A DNA stretch of 64,000 nucleotides from Bradyrhizobium viridifuturi (GTDB lineage: Bacteria; Pseudomonadota; Alphaproteobacteria; Rhizobiales; Xanthobacteraceae), in contig NZ_LGTB01000044.1 of the NCBI RefSeq assembly GCF_001238275.1, positions 1 to 64,000 on the forward strand, given 5' to 3'. The notes below the pieces were generated by a model, which was not told the DNA's origin, ran no database searches, and worked only from the letters and a program-made list of their open reading frames with translations. Positions within the stretch are counted from its first letter, which is position 1, and each line of letters starts with the position of its first letter. The position numbers and the translations under genes were made by a program. Shown one piece after another: positions 53,466-62,060 of the stretch.

Positions 53466-54252
53466 AGCCAAGGTGACCAGGCGCAACAAGGAACCCAAGC
53501 GGGCGATGACGGCGCTGCAACGGCGTCGTCTGCGCGTGCCGCGGGTCGGGCTGCACGAGCAGGCGGCGGCGCGGCTGCGCACCATGATCGTGCGCGGCGA
53601 GCTGGCGCCGGGACAATCGCTGGGCGAGGCGGATCTGTCCGACGCGCTCGGCATTTCGCGCACCCCGCTGCGCGAAGCGCTGAAGCAACTGGCGAACGAG
53701 GGCCTGGTCGAGCTTAGGCTCAACCACAGCGCCGTGATCACGCCGTTCCGCCGCGCCGAGCTGACCGAGTTGTTCGAGGCCGTCAGCGGCATCGAGCGTT
53801 GCGCTGCCGAGCTCGCCGCACTCCGCATGGAGGAGGCCGATTTCGAGCGGCTCGAGGCGCTGCAAGACAAGATCGAGTGGCATCACGGCCGCGGCGAGCT
53901 GCGCGACTATTTCCAGGCCAACCAGCAGATCCATTCGGCGATCGTCGGCTTCGCGCGCAACGCGGTGCTGAGGGCGACGCACGAGGCGCTGCTGGCGCGG
54001 GCCGAGCGCGCGCGCTTCTTCGCGCTCACGGTGCTCGGGCGCTGGGATGAATCGGTGCGCGAGCACCAGGAAATCTTGGCCGCGCTTCGGGCCCGCGCCG
54101 GGCAGATCCTGGCCCACCATGTGCGCCGCACCGGCGAGATCGTCGCCGAGACGCTGGATGGAAAGGCGCTGGATGGCAAGGCGGACGCCGCCGCAGCAGC
54201 GCACCTGACCGCCACGCCGCGCGGCCGCAAGACGAAGAAAGTTGCGCCATGA
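53458..54252 (+). CDS. GntR-family (FCD) transcriptional regulator
   Basis: A 264-residue GntR protein of the FadR subfamily. The winged helix covers about 28-95 (LHEQAAARLRTMIVRGELAPG, LSDALGISRTPLREALKQLANEGLVEL) and the FCD ligand domain about 100-240, with histidines that may hold a metal and carboxylate ligand (DYFQANQQIHSAIVG and EHQEIL). Start: GTG at 53458, overlapping the previous gene. It likely binds the half-site cluster at 51179 and represses the operon until its carboxylate inducer is present. Confidence 0.9.
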   Translation: MTEAKVTRRNKEPKRAMTALQRRRLRVPRVGLHEQAAARLRTMIVRGELAPGQSLGEADLSDALGISRTPLREALKQLANEGLVELRLNHSAVITPFRRAELTELFEAVSGIERCAAELAALRMEEADFERLEALQDKIEWHHGRGELRDYFQANQQIHSAIVGFARNAVLRATHEALLARAERARFFALTVLGRWDESVREHQEILAALRARAGQILAHHVRRTGEIVAETLDGKALDGKADAAAAAHLTATPRGRKTKKVAP

Positions 54253-55013
54253 AGATCCTGCTGCTCAATCCCAACACGACGGCTGATGTGACCGATCTGC
54301 TCCATGCTGCCGGCAGCAAGGCGGCCTCGGCCGGCACCGAGCTGGTGCCGATGACCGCCGCGCGCGGCGTGCCCTATATCGCGACCCGCGCCGAGGCACA
54401 GATCGGCGGTGCGATCGCGCTTGAGATGCTGGCCGAGGCCGGCCCCGGCATCGATGCTGCCATCATCGCCGCGTTCGGCGATCCCGGCCTGTTCGGCGCG
54501 CGCGAGCTGTTCTCCTATCCCGTGGTGGGATTGGCCGAGGCCGCGATGCTGACCGCCTGCATGCTCGGCCGGCGGTTTGCGATCGTGACCTTTGCCGGCG
54601 CGCTGGCGCCCTGGTACGAGGAATGCGTCGCGATGCATGGGCTGAGCGGACGCTGCGCCGGCATCCGCACGCTCGACGGCAGCTTCCGGTCGATCTCCGA
54701 GGTGCAGGCCGAGAAGGAAGAGCTGCTGGTCGCGCTCGCCAACCGGGCGGTCGAACAGGACGGCGCCGACGTCGTCATCCTGTCGGGCGCGCCGCTTGCC
54801 GGGCTTGCGGCGAAAGTGCGCGAACGCATTCCGGTGCCCGTGGTCGATCCGGTTGCTGCGGCTGTGCGCCAGGCGGAGACGCTCGCCGTGCTCAAGCCGC
54901 GCAAGGCGGTCGCCGGCACCTTCCGCCGCCCCGATCCGAAACCGACGCGCGGGCTGGCCGAGCCGCTCGCCGCCATCATCGAACATCGCGCACCGAAGGA
55001 GGGGACAAGCTGA
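54249..55013 (+). CDS. Hydantoin racemase-like protein without catalytic cysteines
   Basis: A 254-residue member of the Asp/Glu/hydantoin racemase family: MKILLLNPNTTADVTDLL at the start, then AAIIAAFGDPGLFGARELF, VVGLAEAAMLTACMLGRRFAIVTF and VVILSGAPLAGLA. In hydantoin racemases two cysteines work together, one in the ACFGDPG-like loop and one in the LLGCAGM-like loop. Here these places read AAFGDPG and LSGAPLAG, so both are missing by alignment. It may not be a racemase, or may use other residues. It overlaps the GntR gene by ATGA and the next gene's start by a TGATG. Confidence 0.78.
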   Translation: MKILLLNPNTTADVTDLLHAAGSKAASAGTELVPMTAARGVPYIATRAEAQIGGAIALEMLAEAGPGIDAAIIAAFGDPGLFGARELFSYPVVGLAEAAMLTACMLGRRFAIVTFAGALAPWYEECVAMHGLSGRCAGIRTLDGSFRSISEVQAEKEELLVALANRAVEQDGADVVILSGAPLAGLAAKVRERIPVPVVDPVAAAVRQAETLAVLKPRKAVAGTFRRPDPKPTRGLAEPLAAIIEHRAPKEGTS

Positions 55014-56425
55014 TGTCCTTCGACACCATCATCCGCGGCGGCACCGTCGTCACCGCCGCCGACACCTTTGCCTGCGACGTCGGCATCCGCGACGGCAAGA
55101 TCACCGCGCTCGGCCATGATCTCGGCCCGGCAACCGCCATCATCGATGCGACCGACCGGCTGGTGCTGCCCGGCGGCATCGATAGCCACGTCCATTTCGC
55201 CCAGCCGTCCGGCGACGGCATCGTGATGGCCGATGGCTTCGCCTCCGGCACCCGCTCGGCGGCGTTCGGCGGCAACACCACGGTGCTGCCGTTCTGCCTG
55301 CAGGAGAAAGGCCAGACACTGCGCGAGGCGCTGAAGCACTATCATTCGCTGGCGGATGGCGAATGCCATGTCGACGTCGCCTTCCATCTCATCGTCACCG
55401 ATCCGACCGAGCATGTGCTGGGCCAGGAGCTGCCGGCGCTGGTCGAGGACGGCTACACTTCGCTCAAGGTCTTCATGACCTATGAGGGGCTGGCGCTGTC
55501 GGATCGCGAGCTGCTCGAGACCATGTCGGTGGCGCGCGAGACCGGCGCGATGCTGATGGTGCATGCGGAAAACTTCGACGCCATCCGCTTCCTGACCGAT
55601 CGGCTCGAACGCGCCGGCAACACTGCGCCGCGCTTCCACGCGACCTCGCGGCCGATCCCGGTCGAACGCGAGGCCACCCACCGCGCCATTTCGCTGTCGG
55701 AGCTCGTCGACGTGCCGATCATGATCGTGCACGTCTCGAACCGCGAGGCGATGGAGGAGATCCGGCGGGCGCAGCAGCGCGGCCTGCGCGTGATGGGCGA
55801 GACCTGTCCGCAATACCTGATGCTGACAGAGAAGGATCTCGACCAGCTCAACATGGAAGGCGCAAAATACGTCTGCTCGCCGCCGCCGCGCGACGTCGCG
55901 AGCCAGCAGGCGTGCTGGGAAGGCCTGCAACAGAAGGTGTTCTCGGTGTTCTCGTCGGACCATTGTCCGTTCCGCTACGACGACCCGCAAGGCAAGCTCG
56001 CGCCCAAGGGGCGCACCAGCTTCCGCTGGGTGCCGAACGGAATCCCCGGCGTCGCGACGCGGTTGCCGATCCTGTTCTCCGAGGGCGTGGTGAAGGGCCG
56101 TATCGACCTCAACAGCTTTGTCGCCTTCAGCGCCACCAACCACGCCAAGATCTACGGCCTCTATCCGCGCAAGGGCACTATCGCGGTCGGCTCGGATGCC
56201 GACATCGCGCTGTGGGACCCCAAGCGCAAGGTTACGGTCCGTCACGAGCTGATCCACGACGGCGCGGACTACACGCCCTATGAAGGCCTCGAGGTCACCG
56301 GCTGGCCGGTGCTGACCATGGTACGCGGCAAGGTGGTCGTCGATGACGGCACCCTTGTCGGCAGCAAGGAGCACGGCACATATTTGCCGCGTGCCAAGCC
56401 TCCGACGGGAGCGACCATCCCGTAA
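55013..56425 (+). CDS. Dihydropyrimidinase/hydantoinase-like amidohydrolase
   Basis: A 470-residue cyclic amidohydrolase. The metal site is complete: His59 and His61 (GIDSHVHFAQ), carbamylated Lys152 (GYTSLKVFMTYEG), His184 (LMVHAENF), His240 (MIVHVSNREAM) and Asp316 (SVFSSDHCPFRYDD). It opens cyclic amides such as dihydrouracil or hydantoin to N-carbamoyl acids. No N-carbamoylase gene is in the operon, so either another hydrolase does that job or the substrate is a different cyclic imide. Start: ATG at 55013, directly at the previous stop. Confidence 0.9.
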   Translation: MSFDTIIRGGTVVTAADTFACDVGIRDGKITALGHDLGPATAIIDATDRLVLPGGIDSHVHFAQPSGDGIVMADGFASGTRSAAFGGNTTVLPFCLQEKGQTLREALKHYHSLADGECHVDVAFHLIVTDPTEHVLGQELPALVEDGYTSLKVFMTYEGLALSDRELLETMSVARETGAMLMVHAENFDAIRFLTDRLERAGNTAPRFHATSRPIPVEREATHRAISLSELVDVPIMIVHVSNREAMEEIRRAQQRGLRVMGETCPQYLMLTEKDLDQLNMEGAKYVCSPPPRDVASQQACWEGLQQKVFSVFSSDHCPFRYDDPQGKLAPKGRTSFRWVPNGIPGVATRLPILFSEGVVKGRIDLNSFVAFSATNHAKIYGLYPRKGTIAVGSDADIALWDPKRKVTVRHELIHDGADYTPYEGLEVTGWPVLTMVRGKVVVDDGTLVGSKEHGTYLPRAKPPTGATIP

Positions 56426-56470
56426 TACGCCAAGGAAGTAACCCGCAAAACAAGAAGGCAGGAGACCACC

Positions 56471-57354
56471 ATGCCCTATGCGACAACCGATGACGGCGTA
56501 CGGCTCTATTTCGAGGAGACAGGATCCGGTCATCCGGTGATCCTGGTGCACGAGTTCGCCGGTGACCTGCGCAGCTACGAGCCGCAGATGCGGCATTTCG
56601 GCAAGCGCTTCCGCACCATCGCCTACAATGCCCGCGGCTTTCCGCCGTCGGACGTGCCGGAGCAGGTCTCGTCCTACTCACAGGCGCGCGCGCCGACGAT
56701 ATCCTCGCGGTGCTCGATCACATCGGCGCGCCGAAGGCGCATATCGTCGGCCTGTCGATGGGCGGCTTCGCGACCTTGCATTTCGGCATCCGCCACCCGG
56801 CGCGGGCGCTGTCGCTCTGCATCGGCGGCTGCGGCTACGGCGCCGAGCTCGACAAGCGCGAGACGTTCCGCGCCGAGGCTGATGTGATCGCCGCCACGAT
56901 CCGCAAGGAGGGCATGCCGGCCTTCGCCGAGCGCTATGCCTACGGGCCGACGCGCGTGCAATATGAGAACAAGGATCCGCGCGGCCACGCCGAGTTCAAG
57001 CGCATGCTGGCCGAGCACTCGGCGGTGGGATCGGCAAACACCCAGCAGGGCGTGCAGAAGGAGCGTCCTTCGCTCTATACGCTGGTCGACGAGATGAAGC
57101 GGATCAATGTGCCGACCCTGATCATCACCGGCGACGAGGACTGGCCGTGCCTGCAGCCGGGCATCCTGATGAAGCAGAGCATCCCTTCGGCCGCGCTCGC
57201 GGTGATGCCGAATTGCGGCCATGCCATCAACATCGAGGAGCCCGACGAATACAACCGCATTGTCGGCGAATTCCTGTCACAGGTCGAAAGTGGCCGCTGG
57301 CCGCGACGCGATCCCCGGGCGCTGAGCGCCTCGATCACGGGAATGAAAGACTAG
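56471..57354 (+). CDS. Alpha/beta hydrolase (frame-broken)
   Basis: About 295 residues when corrected. A 3-oxoadipate enol-lactonase-like alpha/beta hydrolase: oxyanion region VILVHEFAGDLRSYEPQM, nucleophile Ser in VGLSMGGFATLHFG, acid Asp in IITGDEDWPCLQ, and His in MPNCGHAINIEEPDEYN. All three catalytic residues are present. The frame breaks near 56690: SSYSQARA continues as ADDILAVLDHIGAPKAHIVG if one G is added to the run GCGCGCGCG before CCGACGAT. Start: ATG at 56471 with CAGGAG upstream. It is the last gene of the hydantoinase operon, 45 bases after it, and could hydrolyse its product. Confidence 0.82.
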
Positions 57355-57506
57355 CTCCGCGGGACGCTGACTTATCAAGACGCCGCGATCGCCTGTGGCC
57401 ACCTCGAAAATGAACCGAAGCGGACGTGTTTGAGGCGCCGGAAGTTGTGTTGCCACCAGAACCCGCGTATGCACCAGGTGTAGGGAACGCAGTGTGAGAA
57501 ACTCAA

Positions 57507-58478
57507 ATGGCGATGGAATTGAGGGGCGCGAGCGGGGAGGGATTTGCGACGATCGCCGCTGATGGTCGCGTGCTGGATTCCTGGTTTCTCCGGGTCAGCC
57601 TGGTTGCAGAGGCCGGCAAAGCAGAAACGCTGCGGCTGGCGAGCGAGGAGATCAGCCGATCGTTGGGTGAGTCAGCAGGCGGATATGCGCGGCACGATGA
57701 CATCCGCAATGTCGACATCGTTCCCATCCATACCAAAATTGACTCCCTTGCGTCTGCGCCGGCCGACGTGCACGACGCATATCTTCGGCTCCATCTGCTG
57801 AGCCACCGGCTCGTTCAGCCGAATTGCCTGAACCTTGACGGAATTTTCGGGCTGCTGCCCAACGTCGCCTGGACGACGCTCGGTCCCTGCGAATGCTCGC
57901 GTGTCGCGGAAGCGCGAATCCTGGCGCGGAAGCGCGGTGTCGCGTTCGAGGTGACAGGCGTCGATAAGTTTCCGCGCATGACTGATTATGTGACGCCTGA
58001 AGACGTGAGAATTGCAGATGCGGATCGCGTCAGGCTCGGAGCCTATCTGGCGCCGGGCACAACCGTCATGCATGAAGGATTCTGCAATTTTAACGCGGGT
58101 ACGCTCGGTCCCTGCATGGTCGAAGGCCGGATCAGCGCCGGTGTGGTTGTGGGAAGCGGCAGCGACGTCGGTGGCGGAGCGTCGATCATGGGCACCCTGT
58201 CCGGAGGGGGCAAAGAGCGAAATTCGGTTGGGGAACGCTGCCTGATCGGAGCCAACGCCGGTATCGGCATTTCACTGGGTGACGACTGCATCGTCGAAGC
58301 AGGCTGTTATGTCACGGCAGGCGCGCGCATCCTTTTGGAAGATGGCCGGGTCCTGAAAGCCAAGGAGCTCTCGGGCCAGAACGGCCTGCTCTTTCGCCGG
58401 AATTCCCAGAGCGGCGCTCTCGAGGCAAGCAGACGCACACCAAATTGGGGCGGCCTCAACGCACAGCTTCACGGCTAG
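57507..58478 (+). CDS. dapD: Tetrahydrodipicolinate N-succinyltransferase, DapD (gamma-proteobacterial/actinobacterial type)
   Basis: A 323-residue left-handed beta-helix transferase. DapD adds succinyl to tetrahydrodipicolinate in lysine and diaminopimelate synthesis. The hexapeptide region is at about 180-285 (GTTVMHEGFCNFNAG, EGRISAGVVVGSGSDVGGG, SIMGTLSGGGKERNSVGERCLIGANAGIGI), with a typical N-terminal helical domain. This layout fits the longer DapD branch of Pseudomonas and actinobacteria, not the roughly 280-residue DapD usual in rhizobia. It looks like an additional copy, maybe gained by transfer. Start: ATG at 57507; no strong ribosome site is seen. Confidence 0.82.
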   Translation: MAMELRGASGEGFATIAADGRVLDSWFLRVSLVAEAGKAETLRLASEEISRSLGESAGGYARHDDIRNVDIVPIHTKIDSLASAPADVHDAYLRLHLLSHRLVQPNCLNLDGIFGLLPNVAWTTLGPCECSRVAEARILARKRGVAFEVTGVDKFPRMTDYVTPEDVRIADADRVRLGAYLAPGTTVMHEGFCNFNAGTLGPCMVEGRISAGVVVGSGSDVGGGASIMGTLSGGGKERNSVGERCLIGANAGIGISLGDDCIVEAGCYVTAGARILLEDGRVLKAKELSGQNGLLFRRNSQSGALEASRRTPNWGGLNAQLHG

Positions 58479-58593
58479 GCGGTTCGCTCGAAAGCGTGGG
58501 CGGCGACAATTGTGGAGCGGATCATGGCGCTCCACCATGTTATGCATCACCGCGCATCCAGGTCGGTGATCTCGTCGGGAATCGCACCGGTAG

Positions 58594-58791
58594 AACGAAA
58601 GCGGCAGTGCCGAGATCGCCGAGCGCGTCGGCTACGGCTCCGCAAGCGCATTCAGCGTCGCATTCACCCGTCATGCCGGACTGTCGCCGACGCAATATGC
58701 GCTTGAGCGATTGTCGCGTGACGCACATGCCGGCGTCATCCCGATAGAAATCAATCCAGCATCTTTCGCAAGCGGTGCAACCAATGCGTGA
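58594..58791 (+). pseudogene. AraC-type helix-turn-helix remnant
   Basis: A frame without a start codon (58594 to the TGA at 58789) translates to AEIAERVGYGSASAFSVAFT, then RHAGLSPTQYA. That is the second helix-turn-helix of an AraC-family regulator. The rest of the protein upstream is missing: a TAG stop lies at 58591 and no family sequence precedes it. The fragment is thus a relic of a decayed or deleted gene. It lies in the 430-base gap between the DapD gene and the phosphoesterase gene, in which I find nothing else. Confidence 0.75.
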
Positions 58792-58909
58792 AAACGAACG
58801 CGTGATGATGAATCGTGGTGATGATGCGTCGCGCGCACAAAACTTACACAGCGCTGTCATCGGCGATGGCTAACTTGTCGCACGTCGACGTCACAAATCC
58901 TTTAAAAAA

Positions 58910-60622
58910 ATGGGGCATCAGGTGAAGGCGAAATTCCTTTCAACGGTCGGATTCTGTGTGATCGCCGCGGCGATCGCGAGCAGCGCGCCCGCCGCGCAGG
59001 ACGATCACGACCGCGATCATCGTCATCCGCACGACATCCACACCGCAACGCCAATCAAGCATCTCGTCGTCATCTTCAACGAGAACCGCTCGTTCGATCA
59101 TTACTTCGCGACCTATCCGAACGCAGCCAACCCGACCGGCTCCATTCCGTTCAAGGCGAAGCCGCATACGCCGAAGGTCAACAACCTCGCCAACGCCAAT
59201 CTGCTGACCAACAACCCGAACCTCAACCCGGCCAACGGCACCGGCGCGACCAATCCGTTCCGTCTCGACCGCACCCAGGCCAACACGCGCTCGCAGAACC
59301 ACGCCTACACGCCTGAGCAGCAGGCGGTCGACAACGGCAACGAAGACCTGTTTCCGAAGTTTACCGGCCGCGGCACCGCCGGCGGCGTCGGCGCGTTCGG
59401 CACCAACGGGCAGGTGATGGGTTATTTCGACGGCAACACCGTCACCGCGTTCTGGAATTACGCCCAGAACTTCGCCATGAGCGACAATACCTGGACCGAC
59501 ACCTTTGGTCCGTCGACGCCCGGCGCGCTCGAGGTGGTCGCCGGCCAGACCAACGGTGCGCAGAACATCGTCGGCACGACGTCGTCGATCGCCGACGGGC
59601 AGGGCGGCCTGACCTTGATCGGCGATACCGACCCTGCCTATGACTCCTGCTCGAGCACGACCAGCCAGGTCCTGATGACCAGCAAGAACATCGGCGACCT
59701 GCTCAACGCCGAGCACATCAGCTGGGGCAGCTTCATGGGCGGCTTCGACCTGACGCTCAAGAACAGCAACGGCACCACCAACTGCCTCCGCAGCACCTTC
59801 TCGAGCAACGTCAACGGCAGCATCGTTGACTACATCCCGCACCACGCCTGGTTCCAGTACTACAAGTCGACCGCCAACCCGACCCATGCGCGGCCGAGCT
59901 CGGTGAACGCGATCGGCCACACCTACGTTCCCGGCAGCAAGACGGTCGATCCGGCCAATCATGCCTACGATCTCGAGGACTTCTATGCCTCGGTGAAGGC
60001 CGGCAACTTCCCGGCCGTCTCCTACATCAAGATGCCGGCCTATCAGGACGGCCATCCCGGCAACTCCGATCCGCTCGACGAGCAGGCGGGCAATGTCGAG
60101 TTGATCAACTTCCTGCAGACGCAGAAGGAGTGGCGCGAGACCGCGGTCATCATCACCTATGACGACTCCGACGGCTGGTATGACCACCAGTACATCGCAC
60201 CGACCAGCGCCTCGTATGATGCGACCGCCGACCAGGTCAACGGTCCCGGTCAGTGCGGCCGCGGTATCGGCAAGCAGACGCAGCCGAACGGCCTCAACGG
60301 CCAGCCGGTGAACGGCCGCTGCGGTCCCGGCACGCGCATCCCGTTCATCGTGGTCTCGCCCTTCGCCAAGAAGAACTTCGTGAGTCATACCCGCATCTCG
60401 CAGGCGTCGGTCGTTCGCTTCATCGAAGACAACTGGCTGCACGGCCAGCGTCTCGGCGGCGGCTCGTTCGATGCCAGCGTCGAATCGATCGGTGACCTGT
60501 TCGACTTCGATCATGGTCGCGATCACGACCATGACGGCGACGATCGGCAGACCAAGCTGTTCCTCGATCCGACCGCCGGCACGGTGATCGTCGGCCCGTC
60601 TGACGATCATCATCATCACTGA
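58910..60622 (+). CDS. Secreted phosphoesterase (PLC/AcpA family) with His-rich ends
   Basis: A 570-residue secreted phosphoesterase-family protein (as in non-specific phospholipase C and acid phosphatase AcpA). Signal peptide: about 1-30 (KAKFLSTVGFCVIAAAIAS). The catalytic domain shows IKHLVVIFNENRSFDHYFATYP, TWTDTFGPSTPGALE and ITYDDSDGWYDHQYIAP, and GPGTRIPFIVVSPFAKKNF near the end. The mature N-terminus (DDHDRDHRHPHD) and the C-terminal end (HDHDGDD, then DDHHHH) are rich in His and Asp and may bind metal. Start: ATG at 58910; a GTG at 58922 with GGGG before it is equally possible. Followed after 34 bases by a di-heme peroxidase gene. Confidence 0.88.
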   Translation: MGHQVKAKFLSTVGFCVIAAAIASSAPAAQDDHDRDHRHPHDIHTATPIKHLVVIFNENRSFDHYFATYPNAANPTGSIPFKAKPHTPKVNNLANANLLTNNPNLNPANGTGATNPFRLDRTQANTRSQNHAYTPEQQAVDNGNEDLFPKFTGRGTAGGVGAFGTNGQVMGYFDGNTVTAFWNYAQNFAMSDNTWTDTFGPSTPGALEVVAGQTNGAQNIVGTTSSIADGQGGLTLIGDTDPAYDSCSSTTSQVLMTSKNIGDLLNAEHISWGSFMGGFDLTLKNSNGTTNCLRSTFSSNVNGSIVDYIPHHAWFQYYKSTANPTHARPSSVNAIGHTYVPGSKTVDPANHAYDLEDFYASVKAGNFPAVSYIKMPAYQDGHPGNSDPLDEQAGNVELINFLQTQKEWRETAVIITYDDSDGWYDHQYIAPTSASYDATADQVNGPGQCGRGIGKQTQPNGLNGQPVNGRCGPGTRIPFIVVSPFAKKNFVSHTRISQASVVRFIEDNWLHGQRLGGGSFDASVESIGDLFDFDHGRDHDHDGDDRQTKLFLDPTAGTVIVGPSDDHHHH

Positions 60623-60656
60623 CGCATCGGGCGCCCTTGGGATCATTGGACGTCAT

Positions 60657-62017
60657 ATGAACGGCCGCATGTTGTGGCTTCTCGGCGCGGCCTGCTTTGC
60701 ATGGCCGGCGCCGTTGCGGCAGTCGAGACGCAGGGACTTCCCGGTACAAACCCGAACCCGGTGCAGCTCAGGCGTCCGCCGGTGGCCCCGCTTTCCGCAA
60801 TGGCGCAGCTCGGCCAGAAGATCTTCTTCGACGCCTCGCTGTCGTCGTCAGGCGCGTTGTCATGCGCGTCGTGTCACAGTCCGGACCACGCCTACGGCCC
60901 GCCCAATGATGCGGCGGTCATGTTCGGCGGGCCCGCGCAATCCCGGCAGGGGACGCGCGCTGTCCCTGGCCTGACCTATCTCGAGCGTCAGCCAAATTTC
61001 AGCATCGGTCCGGAAAAGGACGAAGACGACAACGTCGTCGACTTCGCCCAACTGGCGGCGGTGGGCCAACAGGCCGCGCGCGCCAAGAAGGTCGCGACCG
61101 GCACGGCCGCGTCGGCGGTCAACATCGTGCCGCAGGGCGGACTGTTCTGGGACGGCCGCGCCGATACGCTGCAGGACCAGGCGATCTTCCCGCTGCTCGA
61201 TCCCAACGAGATGGACGGCGGCAGCATCGAGGTGGTGGCGCAGAAGCTGCGCCGCGCGAGCTACGCGCCGCGCTTCGCCGAGTTGTTCGGCGCCGGCGTG
61301 TTCGAAAATACACGGCTGCTGGTCGCCGAAGCGATGTTTGCGGTCGCGCGCTATCAGGTCGAGGAGCCGAGCTTCCATCCCTACACCAGCAAGTTCGACT
61401 TCTGGCTGGAGGGCAAGGCACGGCTCAGCGAGAGTGAGCTGCGCGGCCTGCAATTGTTCAACGATCCGGACAAGGCCAATTGCGCAGGCTGCCACACGTC
61501 GGCGCCGACCCGCGACGGCCTGCCGCCGCTGTTCACCGACCATCAGTATGAAGCGCTCGGCGCGCCGCGCAACGCCGCGCTCGGCAGCAACCGCGATCTC
61601 AACCATTTCGATCTCGGGGTCTGCGGCCCGTACCGCACCGACGTTGCCGAGCAGACGCAATATTGCGGAATGTTTCTGACGCCGACCTTGCGCAACACCG
61701 CAACGCGCCGGGTGTTCTTCCACAATGGCGTCTTCACCAGCCTCGAGCAGGTGCTCGATTTCTATAATTTCCGCGATACCAATCCGGAGAAGGTCTATCC
61801 GCGCGCCGCCGACGGAACGGTGCGGAAATACGACGATCTGCCGGCGAAGTATCACGGCAATGTCGACGTCGCCGATCCGCCGTTCGAGCGCCATCTCGGC
61901 GACACGCCCGCGATGACGGCGCAGGACGAAGCCGACATCATCGCCTTCCTGAAGACGCTGACGGACGGTTACCGGCAGGAGCCGGAGGCCGTCGCAACCG
62001 TCCCGTCGCGGAACTGA
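60657..62017 (+). CDS. Di-heme cytochrome c peroxidase/MauG-family protein (frame-broken in signal peptide)
   Basis: About 453 residues when corrected. Two heme c motifs are present, CASCH near residue 66 and CAGCH near 275, typical for CcpA/MauG-type periplasmic proteins that reduce peroxide or oxidise protein residues. The signal peptide is split: MNGRMLWLLGAACFA lies in one frame, then MAGAVAAVETQGLPGTN in the next, with one base missing near 60700 (TTTGC before ATGGCC). Without repair the protein would not be exported and could not get heme, so the break is probably an error in the sequence. It lies 34 bases after the phosphoesterase gene and is probably co-transcribed. Confidence 0.85.
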
Positions 62018-62060
62018 TCGGTGAGTTGGCAGCTCCTCGTCATGCGCGCATAATGGGCGC

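Noticed and set aside
54515..56596. Minus-strand open frame of 693 codons across the hydantoinase gene
   Set aside because: Antisense shadow; the plus-strand gene has all metal ligands.
58940..60646. Minus-strand open frame of 568 codons across the phosphoesterase gene
   Set aside because: Antisense shadow with a repetitive Arg, Val, Gly-rich product; the plus strand has a signal peptide and family motifs.
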